In this document: one piece after another, positions 11,816-22,040 of the stretch
How positions within the stretch are numbered: position 1 is the first letter of the stretch
How the letters are laid out: each line of letters begins with the position of its first letter
Assembly (NCBI RefSeq): GCF_003945595.2
Contig: NW_024104442.1
Coordinates: 982,619-1,046,618 of the forward strand
Direction: 5' to 3'
Length of the DNA stretch: 64,000 bases
Source: Pipra filicauda
Taxonomy: Eukaryota; Chordata; Aves; Passeriformes; Pipridae
Translations under genes and position numbers: made by a program
The notes under the pieces: generated by a model
Told to the model about the DNA's origin: nothing
What the model saw: only the letters and a program-made list of their open reading frames with translations
Databases searched by the model: none

Positions 11816-13569
11816 GGCACCTCCAAGCCTCCCTGTCTGCAGGCTCGGCCGGGACACAGCACGGACAGACTTGTTCCCGGCCTTTGGGGCTGTGCCGGTC
11901 ATCGCTGAGATCCATAAAACTCTCCTGGCTGGTGGGCGAGGCAGCAAACCCTGCCGAGGGCGAAATGGAAGTCCTTGGGAGTCAGAGGAGCCAGTCCAGC
12001 GCCGGAGTCCAGGCACCCTCCGGCCGCGGTGTGGTGGCAGCTCTCAGTGCAGGCGCTGCCCTGGCTCAGATTTTCCATCAGGATTGCCAGCACCGTTCCC
12101 AGCTTTAGAAGGGAGGGCTTGAACTTGTGCCCACTGAAATGTGGGGCTCAAGGTTCCTGGGGGCTGGGACAGGGGCACCTGGGCAGCATGACCTTTCCTT
12201 ACCCCACGTGACTCCAGCTGGTGATGAAGTGGACCGTGGTGTGCCGGGCACCTGCCTTTGCTTCTCCATCCTCAGATAAAATGACCTTGATGTAAAAGCC
12301 TCGGGCACTTCAGGATGTCTGTCCTCCCACCCCACTGCAGCTGCTCAGCCCAAGCAAAGGAGGGGTCAGGGTATTTTTGCAGCTTTGGAGCCCTTTGCTA
12401 CCAGACTTGCCAGGACACTGCAACCAGCTGGGAGCTGCTTCCTAGCCCATCAGCCATTTCCAGGGAGCTGCTTCCCAGCCCATCAGCCATTTCCAGGCTC
12501 ACTGTGGAGGTGACAGCCTGGGGGAAGACTGTACCTGGGAGAGGAGACACCAGCCCATGAAGTGCCCTAAATTCTGTCACGCTGCACTTTTTATTGTGAT
12601 CACTGGGATGCACATCCCTTAGGGCCTTCCATGAGACCCAGCCCCTGTGTTTGCCCATTGGCATTTATTGGCCTTGTTTGTCCTCGTCCTGATTCAGCCC
12701 ATTTGAGAAATTCCAGGGACGCTGTTGGACTTTGGTTGCCCCGTTTGGAGGGTGAAACCCTGGCCAGTCTCAGGGGTGGTGATGAGGATTTCCTTGGTGC
12801 AGACCTGGGTGTGGAGCAGGACATGGCCCATGGAGCTGGGGATATTTTGGAGCTGGTCTCTCTTCCCCAGCCTGGCTGCAGGGAGGGGTGTTGTGCCCTG
12901 TGGAATGATGGGAGATGCTGCAGGACACTGAGCTGACACTGCCTCTGTGGCCCTGGAGACTCTCACCACACCACTGGCAGTGGAGGCAGATGACGATGGG
13001 ATCTGTAAAGCCAAAGGATTTTGGGGGGATGAGGAGAGGAATGGGATTCACCTCCAGGGCAAGAGTCCTGCCCTCTGTGGGGACTCTGTGGAGACTCTGC
13101 AACTCAGACCTGCCATTGATGGGATGTCACCTGCACTGTGCAGTGCTGTGAGCCCGTTCCTCAGCCTCTGACCCACCTCAGTGTACTACAGAGCAGATGC
13201 AGAGGAGCAAGGGCAGCGTGTCCATAAGCTTTCTGTGAGGAAGATGTGTGCAGTCCACCCACAGTAACAGAGATCACAGTTGGTTGGGGCTATGGGGGAT
13301 GCCAGAGCATCCCACATCCCACCTCCAGCCAGGCATGGTGCGGGAGGAGTTGTGCCCGCCAGGACACCCCAGGACATGGCAAGGAGATGTGATTTTCCTA
13401 CAGTGGTGTTGGCTGGCATTCCCAGGTGCAGCTGGGGAACGTGGATTTGGCTTCCAAGGATGCTTCCAACTCCCTTCATGGGGATGACTGCACAGCCTGG
13501 GGTTGGGGCAAGTTAAGTCCCTGCTTGGACAACCCGTGTGCTGCTCTGCTCCAGCCTCTGGTAACATCA
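11816..13569. other. unique DNA with one small tandem repeat
   Basis: Apart from the duplicated 33-mer at 12430-12495 no repeat is recognised. Open frames of up to ~115 codons have no recognisable domain. Confidence 0.4.
12430..12497 (+). repeat. 33-bp tandem duplication
   Basis: The unit starting GGGAGCTGCTTCC and ending CATCAGCCATTTCCA occurs twice back to back (12430-12462 and 12463-12495), with one difference (CCTAGCC versus CCCAGCC). A recent local duplication is likely. Confidence 0.9.
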
Positions 13570-13727
13570 GTGGTAGAGTCACCATCCCTGGAAGTGTTCA
13601 AGAAACATGTAGATGTGGGATTTGGGGACAAGGTTCAGCTGTGGCCTTGGCAGTGCTTGATTAGTGGTTGGACTTGATGATCTTAGAGGGCTTTTCCAAC
13701 CTTAAGGATTCCATGATTCTGTGATCT
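13570..13727 (+). mobile_element. CR1 LINE 3' end, group C
   Basis: It reads GAGTCACCATCCCTGGAAGT, then AAGAAACATGTAGATGTGGG, then GGTTGGACTTGATGATCTTA, ending CCATGATTCTGTGAT. The wording differs from group A in the middle. The large minus-strand copy at 17.1 kb carries the same subfamily features. Confidence 0.85.
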
Positions 13728-13824
13728 CCACACCATCCTCCCCTCTTCCTCCCCTTCTTTCCCATGCTTGGGAGGGGGGTAGATGTGAGCCTGTGACCTC
13801 ACTGCTGTCACCGTGGCATGGCAG

Positions 13825-14330
13825 CATCATGTCAGAGCGGCGCAAATTCGGAGGAGGAGGAGCCTCCCGGCAGGCGCGAACACACGGGAGGGGCTTCGGG
13901 GGGGAGATCACTGAGCTGAACCAGGACGGAGCAATGGCAAACCCCGAGCCGGCGTCAAAGCTGCTCTGCTGCCAGTGTAATGGCTCTCAGGGCTTGCTTT
14001 TATGTGACAGCTGCTTCCAAAGGCTGGCGGCTCTCCAGGCAGCTCGAGCCGGGGGTGAGCGGCGCGGGCGCTCCGGCAGCGTGCCGTGCCCTTCAGAGAG
14101 ACAGCTCTGCGCTGCGGAGAAGCTGCATTTTTGCGGTTCTTGTGGTTCCCTGTGTTTTTTGGGAGAAGGGAAGAGGCCGCTGGAGCACAGACCCGCGGCT
14201 CAGGCGTGCTCCGGGGCAGGCGAGCGGCGCTGGGAGGGTTTGCAGTGCCCGGCCCGGTGCCCACAGCCTGCCCACCGGGGTCTCAGGGACCGGACCCCTC
14301 TCGCCGGCCTGGCTGCTCCCTGATGCCACG
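13825..14330. promoter_or_regulatory. CpG-island-like block, candidate promoter with first exon
   Basis: CpG content rises sharply from about 13835 and stays high to about 14330. An ATG at 13934 in a favourable context (G at -3, G at +4) opens a frame that reaches GGGG|GTGAGC, with GT at 14055-14056. This arrangement resembles a first coding exon leaving a CpG-island promoter on the plus strand. Confidence 0.35.
13934..14054 (+). other. candidate first coding exon, product unknown
   Basis: The 121-nt interval encodes about 40 residues starting MANPEPASK. It contains a CCQC and a CDSC cluster before the putative donor at 14055. The frame continues open past the donor to 14323, adding further cysteine pairs (CGSC), so it could also be a short unspliced frame. 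Two CxxC pairs hint at a zinc-binding fold, but I do not recognise the protein. In DNA this GC-rich, a 200-codon open frame can arise by chance. No acceptor, downstream exon or transcript can be shown. Confidence 0.2.
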
Positions 14331-14829
14331 TCCCTCGGCTCCTGTGCTCGCTGTCAGCTGCCCACCCCGTGAGCAATGGGACAGGGGGATGGCCCCTGCC
14401 CTGCCCTGCCCACCAGGCTGAGGTGCAGGGCCCAGGGTAGCCCAGGACACGGGGGTTTTGCCGGAGGTTTCCATGTCTGCCGCCTTGGCATGGGGCTGTG
14501 CGAAGGCATCTTTTACCCTGACAGCAAACCCATGGTGACAGCTACCGCGAGGGGCGAGATTGAAACCAGATGCACCCCTCTTTCTCAAACTCCAGCAAAG
14601 CCAGAAACAGCCCTCTGGGGACGGAATGTCTGGGAAGGGCTTGGATGTGCTCCTTCGCCAGTGCTCGGCCCTGGAGCCCCGAGGCACCGCTCAGCCCCGG
14701 GCCAGGCTATGCCCAGTGGGTGCTCCGGGCCACTGGGCAGGAGTGGGCACCGCGGGGCCCTCACCCAACAGGCAGCAGCGCCCGGAGCACACGTGGCCCT
14801 GGCTAACGAGAAAAGACATGGTTAATTAG
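14331..14829. other. GC-rich unique DNA, no gene recognised
   Basis: Moderately CpG-rich sequence trailing off from the preceding block, with overlapping open frames in several registers. This is typical of composition rather than coding. Confidence 0.4.
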
Positions 14830-14995
14830 AACAAGGCAGCGCGTAGTATGTGTGGCGCCGGCTTTTAAAGGGCTTTGCGTGTTGTCTTCGTTATGAGTGT
14901 GAGAATGCAGCTCACTCGCTTTTTCTTTCCGAACAAATTAAGGACACATTTCACCCATCAGGAGATGAAATAAAATACGAGCAGGGAGGGAGCGT
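14830..14995. promoter_or_regulatory. candidate conserved non-coding block
   Basis: The sequence contains GGCGCCGGC, TTTTAAAGGGCTTTGCG, GAACAAATTAAGG and ATAAAATACGAGC. It keeps scattered CpGs within an AT-rich context. This unusual, low-decay composition is the reason for flagging it; conservation cannot be tested here. Confidence 0.2.
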
Positions 14996-15486
14996 GCCTG
15001 GCGAGCTCCCTCTCCCCGTCCAGCTTCCCCCGCCCTGCGCGTGGCGGACCCTGCGCTGGGCAGGTGCTGCCAGGCTCCTGCCTGCCCTGTCCACGGGCAG
15101 GGCACCATCCCCTGCCTGCCATCGCTCCCTGGCTCACCTGGGCTGCTCCTGCACCGGGGTGGGCAGGGGGACATGGTGCAATTCAGGGCTTGGCAGGGTG
15201 GAGATGCCCACAGCTGGAGCAGCTGGTGGAGTCTGAAGCCCTTGGGATGCTCCTGCTTCGTGGCAGACTGAGGTCTGTACCGTGGTGGCATTCCACTCCT
15301 TAATGCTGACTGTAGGGATGACACTCCTTGAATTATTTTTAAATTTTCTTTTAGTGCTGCTGGGCTTGACCTCCCCAAAGAAGCACCATAGTGGAGGGTG
15401 AGGGGTGGGCTGGAGGAAGAGACAGAGAATAAAGCTGTTCCCGTGAACAGTTGTGATGTTGGTGCTGTGGAGTTACTGGTTCCAAG
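14996..15486. other. unique DNA, no gene recognised
   Basis: GC-rich at the left and normal composition at the right. AGAATAAAG occurs near 15426, but nothing else suggests a transcript end. Confidence 0.4.
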
Positions 15487-15892
15487 GGCCACAAAGATGC
15501 TTCAAGGGCTGGAGCCCCTCTGCTCTGGAGCCAGGCTGGGAGAGCTGGGGATGTTCACCTGGAGACGAGAAGGCTCAGGGAGACCTGAGAGCCCCTTGCA
15601 GGGCCTAAAGGGGCTCCAGGAGAGCTGGAAAGGCACTTTGGGCAAGGAACTGGAGGGACAGGACAGGGGGGAATGGCTTCCCGCTGCCAGAGGGCAGGGT
15701 TAGATGGGATGCTGGGGAGAAATTGCCCAGAGCAGCTGTGGCTGCCCCATCCCTGGAAGTGTCCAAGACCAAGTTGGACAGGGCTTGGAGCAACCTGGGA
15801 TAATGGAAGGTGTCCCTGCCCATGGCAGGGGGGTTGGAACTGGATGATCTCTAAGGTCCCTTCCAACCCCAGCTGTTCCATGATTCTGTGAA
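15487..15892 (+). mobile_element. CR1 LINE 3' end, group A, ~405 bp
   Basis: It starts GGCCACAAAGATGCTTCAAG, includes CTCTGCTCTGGAGCCAGGCT and the GAGCCCCTTGCAGGGCCTAA block, and ends CCATGATTCTGTGAA. About 50 bp around the GTGAGGGTGGTGAGGCC block are missing at about 15722, where GGGGAGAAATT joins directly to GCCCAGAGCAGC. This is an internal deletion relative to the other copies. Confidence 0.92.
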
Positions 15893-16244
15893 CTTGGCAC
15901 AGACAGCTGCCATCCCCAGCTCTGTGAGAACCACAGCAATGGGAGCTGGGAGAGGTGTGCTGGGCAGCAGTGCCAGGCTGAGCACATGAGCTTGGCTGGG
16001 GACAGGCACTGCAACCAGGAGAGCTGGTGTGGTCGGTGCTGCAGGGGATCTGTCCAAGAGACCCCTATCTGGGGACACAGGCCTGGGAAAACAGCCATGA
16101 AGGGGTTCCAGTCCCTGGCACCGCTGTCCCAGCCCTCATTTCAGCCACAGAGCATCAGAACTGTTGAAGCCCGAGAAAAAAACCCCGGTGCAACCATCCC
16201 TCCCCCCTCAGTAATCTGTTCTCTGAGCTGGATTTAGGGATTCA

Positions 16245-16520
16245 CTGTGGCATTAAATGCAAATAACAGACGAGTCGGTTTTGCCCCAAATGGGGGAGGA
16301 AAACGAGTCTGGGAAAGGAGTTTCTGTGCGGTAACGTAACCGTAGCTCGGAGGGGCCCTCGGCTCCGCCGTGTGTGTCTCTCTCTGCGTGCCTCTATTTT
16401 CCTCCTAATACTCGTGGACTGCTGGCTTGTAACGTGACGACTTTTCAACGTCAATAATGTATTGAATAACACTGTCAGAAACTGGGGGAGCGTTAACTCC
16501 TTCCCTAGTCTGCAGCTTGC
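16245..16520. promoter_or_regulatory. candidate conserved non-coding element with octamer site
   Basis: A perfect ATGCAAAT octamer (POU-factor site) lies at 16257-16264. The following 200 bp keep many CpGs in a non-repetitive AT-containing context, for example GTAACGTAACCGTAGC, TAACGTGACGAC and TCAACGTCAATAATG. CpG retention outside an island is often seen in functional non-coding DNA. Both target and activity are unknown. Confidence 0.3.
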
Positions 16521-17136
16521 GGTGGGAGCCTCTGGGGGAGAGCTGTGGTCCCATGGTCAGGGCTGGGGACATTCAAACCCAGCACTGGGAGGTCTCTCAT
16601 CCTAAGATTGCTCCCTGCACAACCACAGGCACAGGGACAAGAACAATGGGCACCTTGTCCCTCCCCATCTGCTGTCAGCCTGGCTGAGGGGTGCAGAGTG
16701 AGGCACATTTTACCACAAATTAGTTAGGAGTTTATCAATGCAGTCACATTAAATGACAAGGCATTGCTTGCTATTGAATTTGGCACATCTCTGATTTTTT
16801 CCCCCTGTCCTGGTGACTGAGGGACAGCTTTTAGCATTTCCAGAGTGGATATTCCCCACCAGGGAAGTGCCTCTGCCTCTCATCTGTACCAACCCAGCTG
16901 GGACCACTTCCCACCTCAGACTGGTACGTATTCCTGTCCTGTCCTTTGTGACATCTCCTGCTCACCAGGAAGCAGTTCCCTCTTTCCCATTCCTTAGTGC
17001 TGAATGTCATTTTTGTCCCATCACGGAGGGATTTTTCCCATCATGTTCCATTTTTCCCCCCACTATGGACTCAGCTCTCTGGCAGTACTGAGGAGTGGCC
17101 GATACCAGCAGGCAGCAGTTGTTTTGTAGATCGGTA
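16521..17136. other. unique DNA, no gene recognised
   Basis: No repeat signature. An AT-rich patch lies at about 16720-16800. Confidence 0.4.
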
Positions 17137-17910
17137 ATCACAGAATCACAGTCATGGAGTCATTAAGGTTGGAAAAGACCTTTAAGATTGCCAAGTCCAA
17201 CCATTAACCCAGCACTGCCAAGGTCACCATTAAACCATGGCCCCAGGTGCCACATCTACACCTTTTTTAAACACTTCTAGGGATGGTGAGTCCACCTCTG
17301 CCCTGGGCAGCTGTGCCAGGGCCTGACCACCCTTTCTGTGAAGGAATTTTCCCAATATCCAACCTAAACCGCCTCTGGTACAACTTGAGGCTGTTTCCCC
17401 TCTCCTGTCCCTTGTTCCCTGGGAACAGAGCCTGACCCCCCCCAGCTTCCCTCTCCTGTCAGGGAGTTGCAGAGCCAGAAGGTCCCCCCTGAGCCTCCTT
17501 TTCTTCAGGCTGAGCCCCCCCAGCTCCCTCAGCTGCTCCTGCTGCTCCAGCCCCTTCCCCAGCTCCGTTCCCTTCCCTGGACACACTCCAGCCCCTCAAT
17601 CTCCCTTGTCTGAGGGTCCCAGAAATGCCCCCAGGGCTGGAGGTGCCCCAGCAGTGCCAGCACAGGGATGGGCACTGCCCTGGGCCTGTGCCCCCACTAT
17701 TGCTGGTACAGCCCAGGGGACATTGGCTTCTTGCCCACCTGGGCACACTTGAGCTCGTGCTCAGCCACTGCTGACCAGCACCCCCAGGTTCTTTCCTGCC
17801 AGGCACTTTCCAGCCGCTCTGTCCCAGGCCTGGAGCTCCATGGGGTTGTTGGACCCAAGTGCAGGAGCCGATACTGAGCCTGGTTGACCCTCATAAAATT
17901 GACCTCAACC
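17137..17910 (-). mobile_element. CR1 LINE 3' portion, group C, ~770 bp (longest CR1 copy here)
   Basis: The tail at the left reads ATCACAGAATCACAG, followed by TTGGAAAAGACCTTTAAGAT. The copy extends 5' through CTGCCCTGGGCAGCTGTGCC, CAGCTCCCTCAGCTGCTCCT and CAGTGCCAGCACAGGGATGG to text reading CCCCCAGGTTCTTTCCTGCC and GGTTGTTGGACCCAAGTGCA. That last part corresponds to the segment near the end of the CR1 coding region. No intact reverse-transcriptase frame remains. Confidence 0.9.
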
Positions 17911-20039
17911 CTGCAATTATAATTGTTAAATCTGTGCTCTCTAATTCAGACAGAGAATTTCAGCTCTAGCATTTGCAGCAGATACCCAGGCTGGAGGGCA
18001 GCTCTGCACAGAGCAGAGCCTGACACCCCACTGACTCCTGTCACCCCATTCACCCCATTCACCCCATTCACCCCGCTCACACTCGGCTGCGGAGCAGCAG
18101 TGCCAGGATTTCTCTTGAGGTGATGAAAGTTGAGTTTCACAGCACTGCCCACTGTCTATGGGTCTGAAAAAGATCTGCCTATGGTGGGGGCATTGTGCTC
18201 ACCCTCCTCCTGCCATCCCAGAGTCCCTCGGCATGACGTGCCCACTGACCCCATTGCTCAGTGTGTGGGACAGCCCAGCTCAGCACCAGCCCCTTTGCCC
18301 TGCCCAGGCAGGTGCTTTGCACACTGGCTTATGACATGGGCTTCTGGGCTTTGAGCTCTGCTTTAGCAAACCACGCAGCTTCCTAAGCCAGCTTTGGGTT
18401 GTTTGGGATTTGCAGCTCTGGGGCTGCTGTTGAGGAGGGGGAGCAAGAGGGTGGCTTGGGGGTATCAAGCAGCCAGTCAGGTAAAGGTCAGCCACCCCTG
18501 GCAGCTGGGGCTCCTTGCTGCTCCCTGTCACCTTCCCTGCTTGGGAACAGGGCTCAGCATGTCCCCTTGTCCCAGCCTTCCAGTTGCATTTCATTGTGCC
18601 CCATGGCATAGTGGGATGGCATGTGGTGGTGGATTTGGGCACTTGGTGACAGCAGAGAAGCTGTGCCCTCTCCTTACACCCCCTCCCATGGCTACCTGCC
18701 CTACTGTGGGATGGTGTCCATAGCAGGAGCCTCTCTATAAGTGCTGTGAAAGTGGCACATGGAGGATGCCACCAGCTCATTGGGGTGACACGAGCTGGCC
18801 TCACTCTGCAGCCTTGAGGTGCAATTCCCTCCTTCTTTTCCCAGGCCACACTTGCTGTGCTCAGAACACCATGTAGGGCACAGCCTCTGGATCATTTTCC
18901 ACATTCCTTGGACAGCCCCACAGCTACTGATGTGGCCGTGGGGTCACAGGAACATGACTGATGTTATCTCTGGAGCCGCATCATCTCTTCCCTCACTTGC
19001 TGTGCTCCAGGAAGTTTCTAAAGAGCTTCCCCAGCTCCTCTCGGAGCAGCACTGATTTCCACAAGCCAGGAGCAGACAGAGTGTCCCTCTGTGTTTGTTG
19101 TGTGCCCAGGCCCCATGGCATCACCCCACAGTGTCACCCCACATGCCCTGTTCGCCCAGGGACTGCTGCGGGGAGGAGGCTGCAGGAATGCGACTGGGAA
19201 TAGGGAATCAACTGGGATTAGCTGCTTGCTTTCCAGCCAACGTGACTTTGGCTAAGTGCTGTGGGGGACCCCCTCCCCTCCTGTTTGGCTCAAGGAGAGG
19301 AGGGAATAAAAAAAAGAAAAAAAGGAAAATGTTGGTTTTGTTTTGGCTGGGGAGCTGGAGCCACAAGGAATGTTGGGAAACCACAGCTTGGGTTACCCTC
19401 TTCCAGCGCACGGCATGATGCTCTGGCGAGGAGGCAGAAGGGGCTTCTCCCTCCTTGCCTTGCTGAGACAGAGCACTGAGCCCAGTCCTGGCCTGCAGGA
19501 GCTCTGTGGGAAGAGGGATCACTGCTGGGAAGGCACCCTACAGGCAGGGTGGAGGTTGCTGACTCCAAGTGGCCAACGGGCCAGCGGGGCTCTCTGGGAG
19601 CAGAGAGCAGTACAGGTGGCACTGGGAGACCAGTGCTTTCCCCACTATCCGCTGTGACACACTCCCTAAAATAGTCAGGGCTCTGTTTTGACTTGTGGTT
19701 TGGAGGGATTCGGTTGTGGGTCAAACCTTCCAAGGAAACCAGATCTACATGGAGGAGCGTGCAGGCAGGAGGGAGATGTTCTCCAGCGGATGTGAGTAGG
19801 ATCTGAACCTCCCAAAGAAGGTTCCAACTGACCTTGGAGTCAGCTATTCTGGGAGTGATGGGTGTGGTTTTGGGCGTCCTATGCTGGGCACCCTGACCAG
19901 TGCCAGAGCTTTTACTAGTTGGAACCCTTGGAGATAGCGCAGGAGGGTGCTCATACTGCAGGGGATGGGAACCTTCACCTCTGGGTGTTGTCCCCCACGG
20001 TGCAGGGACATCACCAGACCAAATGAGGGGCTCCGGGCA
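17911..20039. other. unique DNA with a 9-bp minisatellite and an A-rich run
   Basis: Apart from the repeats listed separately, no element is recognised. GGAGGGAATAAAAAAAAGAA at about 19298-19320 is a purine and A-rich tract. The gene content appears nil. Confidence 0.4.
18042..18077 (+). repeat. 9-bp tandem repeat, four units
   Basis: CACCCCATT is repeated three times, followed by a CACCCCGCT variant. On the minus strand the frame reads a repeating Val-Asn-Gly pattern, but there is no reason to think it is translated. Confidence 0.9.
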
Positions 20040-20409
20040 TCGGGTTTGTTCAACTGGAGGAGACTGAGGTCAGATGTCATTGGAGTCTGCAGCTTCCTCA
20101 TGAGGGGCAGTGGAGGGGCAGCTCTGATCTCTGCTCTGTGATCAGTGACAGGACCCAGGGAACAGCTGGAGCTGTGTCAGGGCAGGCTCAGGTTGGATCT
20201 CAGGAAAAGGTTCTTCCCCCAGAGGGTGGTTGGGCACTGACCAGGCTCCCCAGGGCAGTGGGCACAGCACTAAGGCTGCCAGAGCTCCAGGAGGGTTTGG
20301 ATAACGCTCTGAGGGCCAGGGTGGGATTGTTGGGGTGTCTGTGCAGGGCCAGGGGTTGGATGGATGATCCTTGTGGGTTCCTTCCCACTCTGGATGTTCT
20401 GTGATTCTC
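20040..20409 (+). mobile_element. CR1 LINE 3' end, group B, ~370 bp
   Basis: It begins TCGGGTTTGTTCAACTGGAG, followed by GAGACTGAGGTCAGATGTCA, then the GGTTCTTCCCCCAGAGGGTG and CCCCAGGGCAGTGGGCACAG blocks, and ends GATGTTCTGTGATTCT. It is the longest group B copy and the only one on the plus strand. The copies at 40.9, 47.9 and 55.6 kb match its 3' half in reverse orientation. Confidence 0.85.
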
Positions 20410-21934
20410 CAGTGTTATGAAATGCTCAGAAATGAGCTCCATGCAGGATCGATGAGAGCTCGTGCAGAGCCTCAGATATCCCACTGAGTCTTTTCTGTTG
20501 AAGAACCAGTATTTTGGCACAGGACACAAGAAGAAACCTGTTTTCCTGGAGTGTGACTGAACAGAGAGACAATGGGGAGCAGGACAGGGGGAGCAGCAGT
20601 TTGCCCCTGCATGTTTGTGGTGCAGAGCCTCCAGCTGAGGGGCTGGTTCAGTGCCAGAGGCTAGAGGAGGATTTTAGTCCAAATACTGTGAATTTTTTCC
20701 ATTGTGATATCCTTACTGCAATGCAGGTCACCCATGGCACATGCCTGGGGCAGGTGAAGTCGCAGTAGCTATGTCACCCAGGGCAGGAGAAGCACTGAAT
20801 GCTCCTGTTGCTGTGCAGGCACAGTGTATCTCCATCCAGGTGGGCTGTGCCATGCAGAGGGATCTCGTGTGGCAGGTCTGGGCTGTGTCACACACAGTAC
20901 TGGGCTCTCTGTGGGTGACATGGTGCGTGACAGCAGGGACATGCTGTTGGACAGTTCTGACTCCAGCTCGCTGCTGGAGGGGAATAGGGCTTGCAGATGG
21001 GAACAGGGCTTTATCTGCTGCTGCCTGTGGTGAGTGAGCAGGCAGGGGGGTGGCAGGAGCATAAACAGGAGCCCAGGAAGGTCTCTTGAGCTGTAGGATG
21101 TGGCATCCACCCTGGGAATGCCCACCCCTGCTGCCCCTTGGGTGTCACTGAGAGCTTTTGGAGGAGAGCAGGGACCTGAGAGCACATTTTCAGCAACAGA
21201 GAATCAAATCGTGTCATTCTTTGGTCTCCAAACCCATCCACTTTGGAGGGGACAGCTCGAGAGGAAGGAAGGAAGACCTGAAACCGGAGCAGGAAGTTCC
21301 TGAAAGGCGAGAGCAGCCTTCATCCCAATGTGCTGAGCCTCTCTTCTCCAATGCCTGTGGCTGAGCACTAAGTGGTGTTAAATCTTAACTGCAAACCCTT
21401 TTGAAGTTCACATCCTCCCTCCTGGTAATATATCCAGCCGTGGCAGTCACTGAGCTCCTGACTCTTCTGAGTTTACCATACCCTCTCATCTTTGCTTTTG
21501 TTGGATCTATCCTGACTCTTCATGGTCCCCAGGGATCTGTTGGTGACATTCTGGCCCCCTACAGGGGTGGCTGAAGGTGCAGAGCAGGATAAAAGCACAA
21601 TGAGCTCCTGGGGTGAGCAGAGCACCCAGGGGGTGAGTCCTGCAGGTTTTGTTGGCTCCTTAGGTGCTGTGTGTGAGCATAGCCCCACAGTGGGCCAGGG
21701 GACACAGCCTCCCACAGCACTGACCTGTCAGCACCGGGCACGGGGCGGCAGCTGGAGGTGGCTGGGAGTCAGTGAGGACTTTAGTGCCAGGACCCCACAC
21801 CCAGGGGGTGCAGGATGTGCTTTGGGATGTTCCCTGTGGGAGGGAGATCTGGACAAAAGCATTCAGCACCCAAGTTTTCTGTGTGGAGGGATCAGTGGGG
21901 TTACTCACAGTGCCCGGGCTGGAGGAGAGGGCCT

Positions 21935-22040
21935 TGTGGCCATCGAGGAGTGGGGTGGCAGGATGGCACTGTGACCACTGAGGTGGCAGGGTGGCTGTGC
22001 TGCCATCAGGGTGTAGGGTGGCAGGATGGCACCGTGCCAG
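21935..22040 (+). repeat. degenerate GGTGGCAGGATGGCAC minisatellite
   Basis: The phrase GGTGGCAGGATGGCAC recurs with variation at about 21953, 21981 and 22017, interleaved with CCATCGAGGAG/CCATCAGGGTG text. Spacing is irregular (roughly 30-36 bp), so this is an old or diverged array. Confidence 0.6.

Noticed and set aside
18042..18077. CRISPR-like or coding repeat
   Set aside because: Units are only 9 bp with no spacers; a simple minisatellite in a vertebrate genome.
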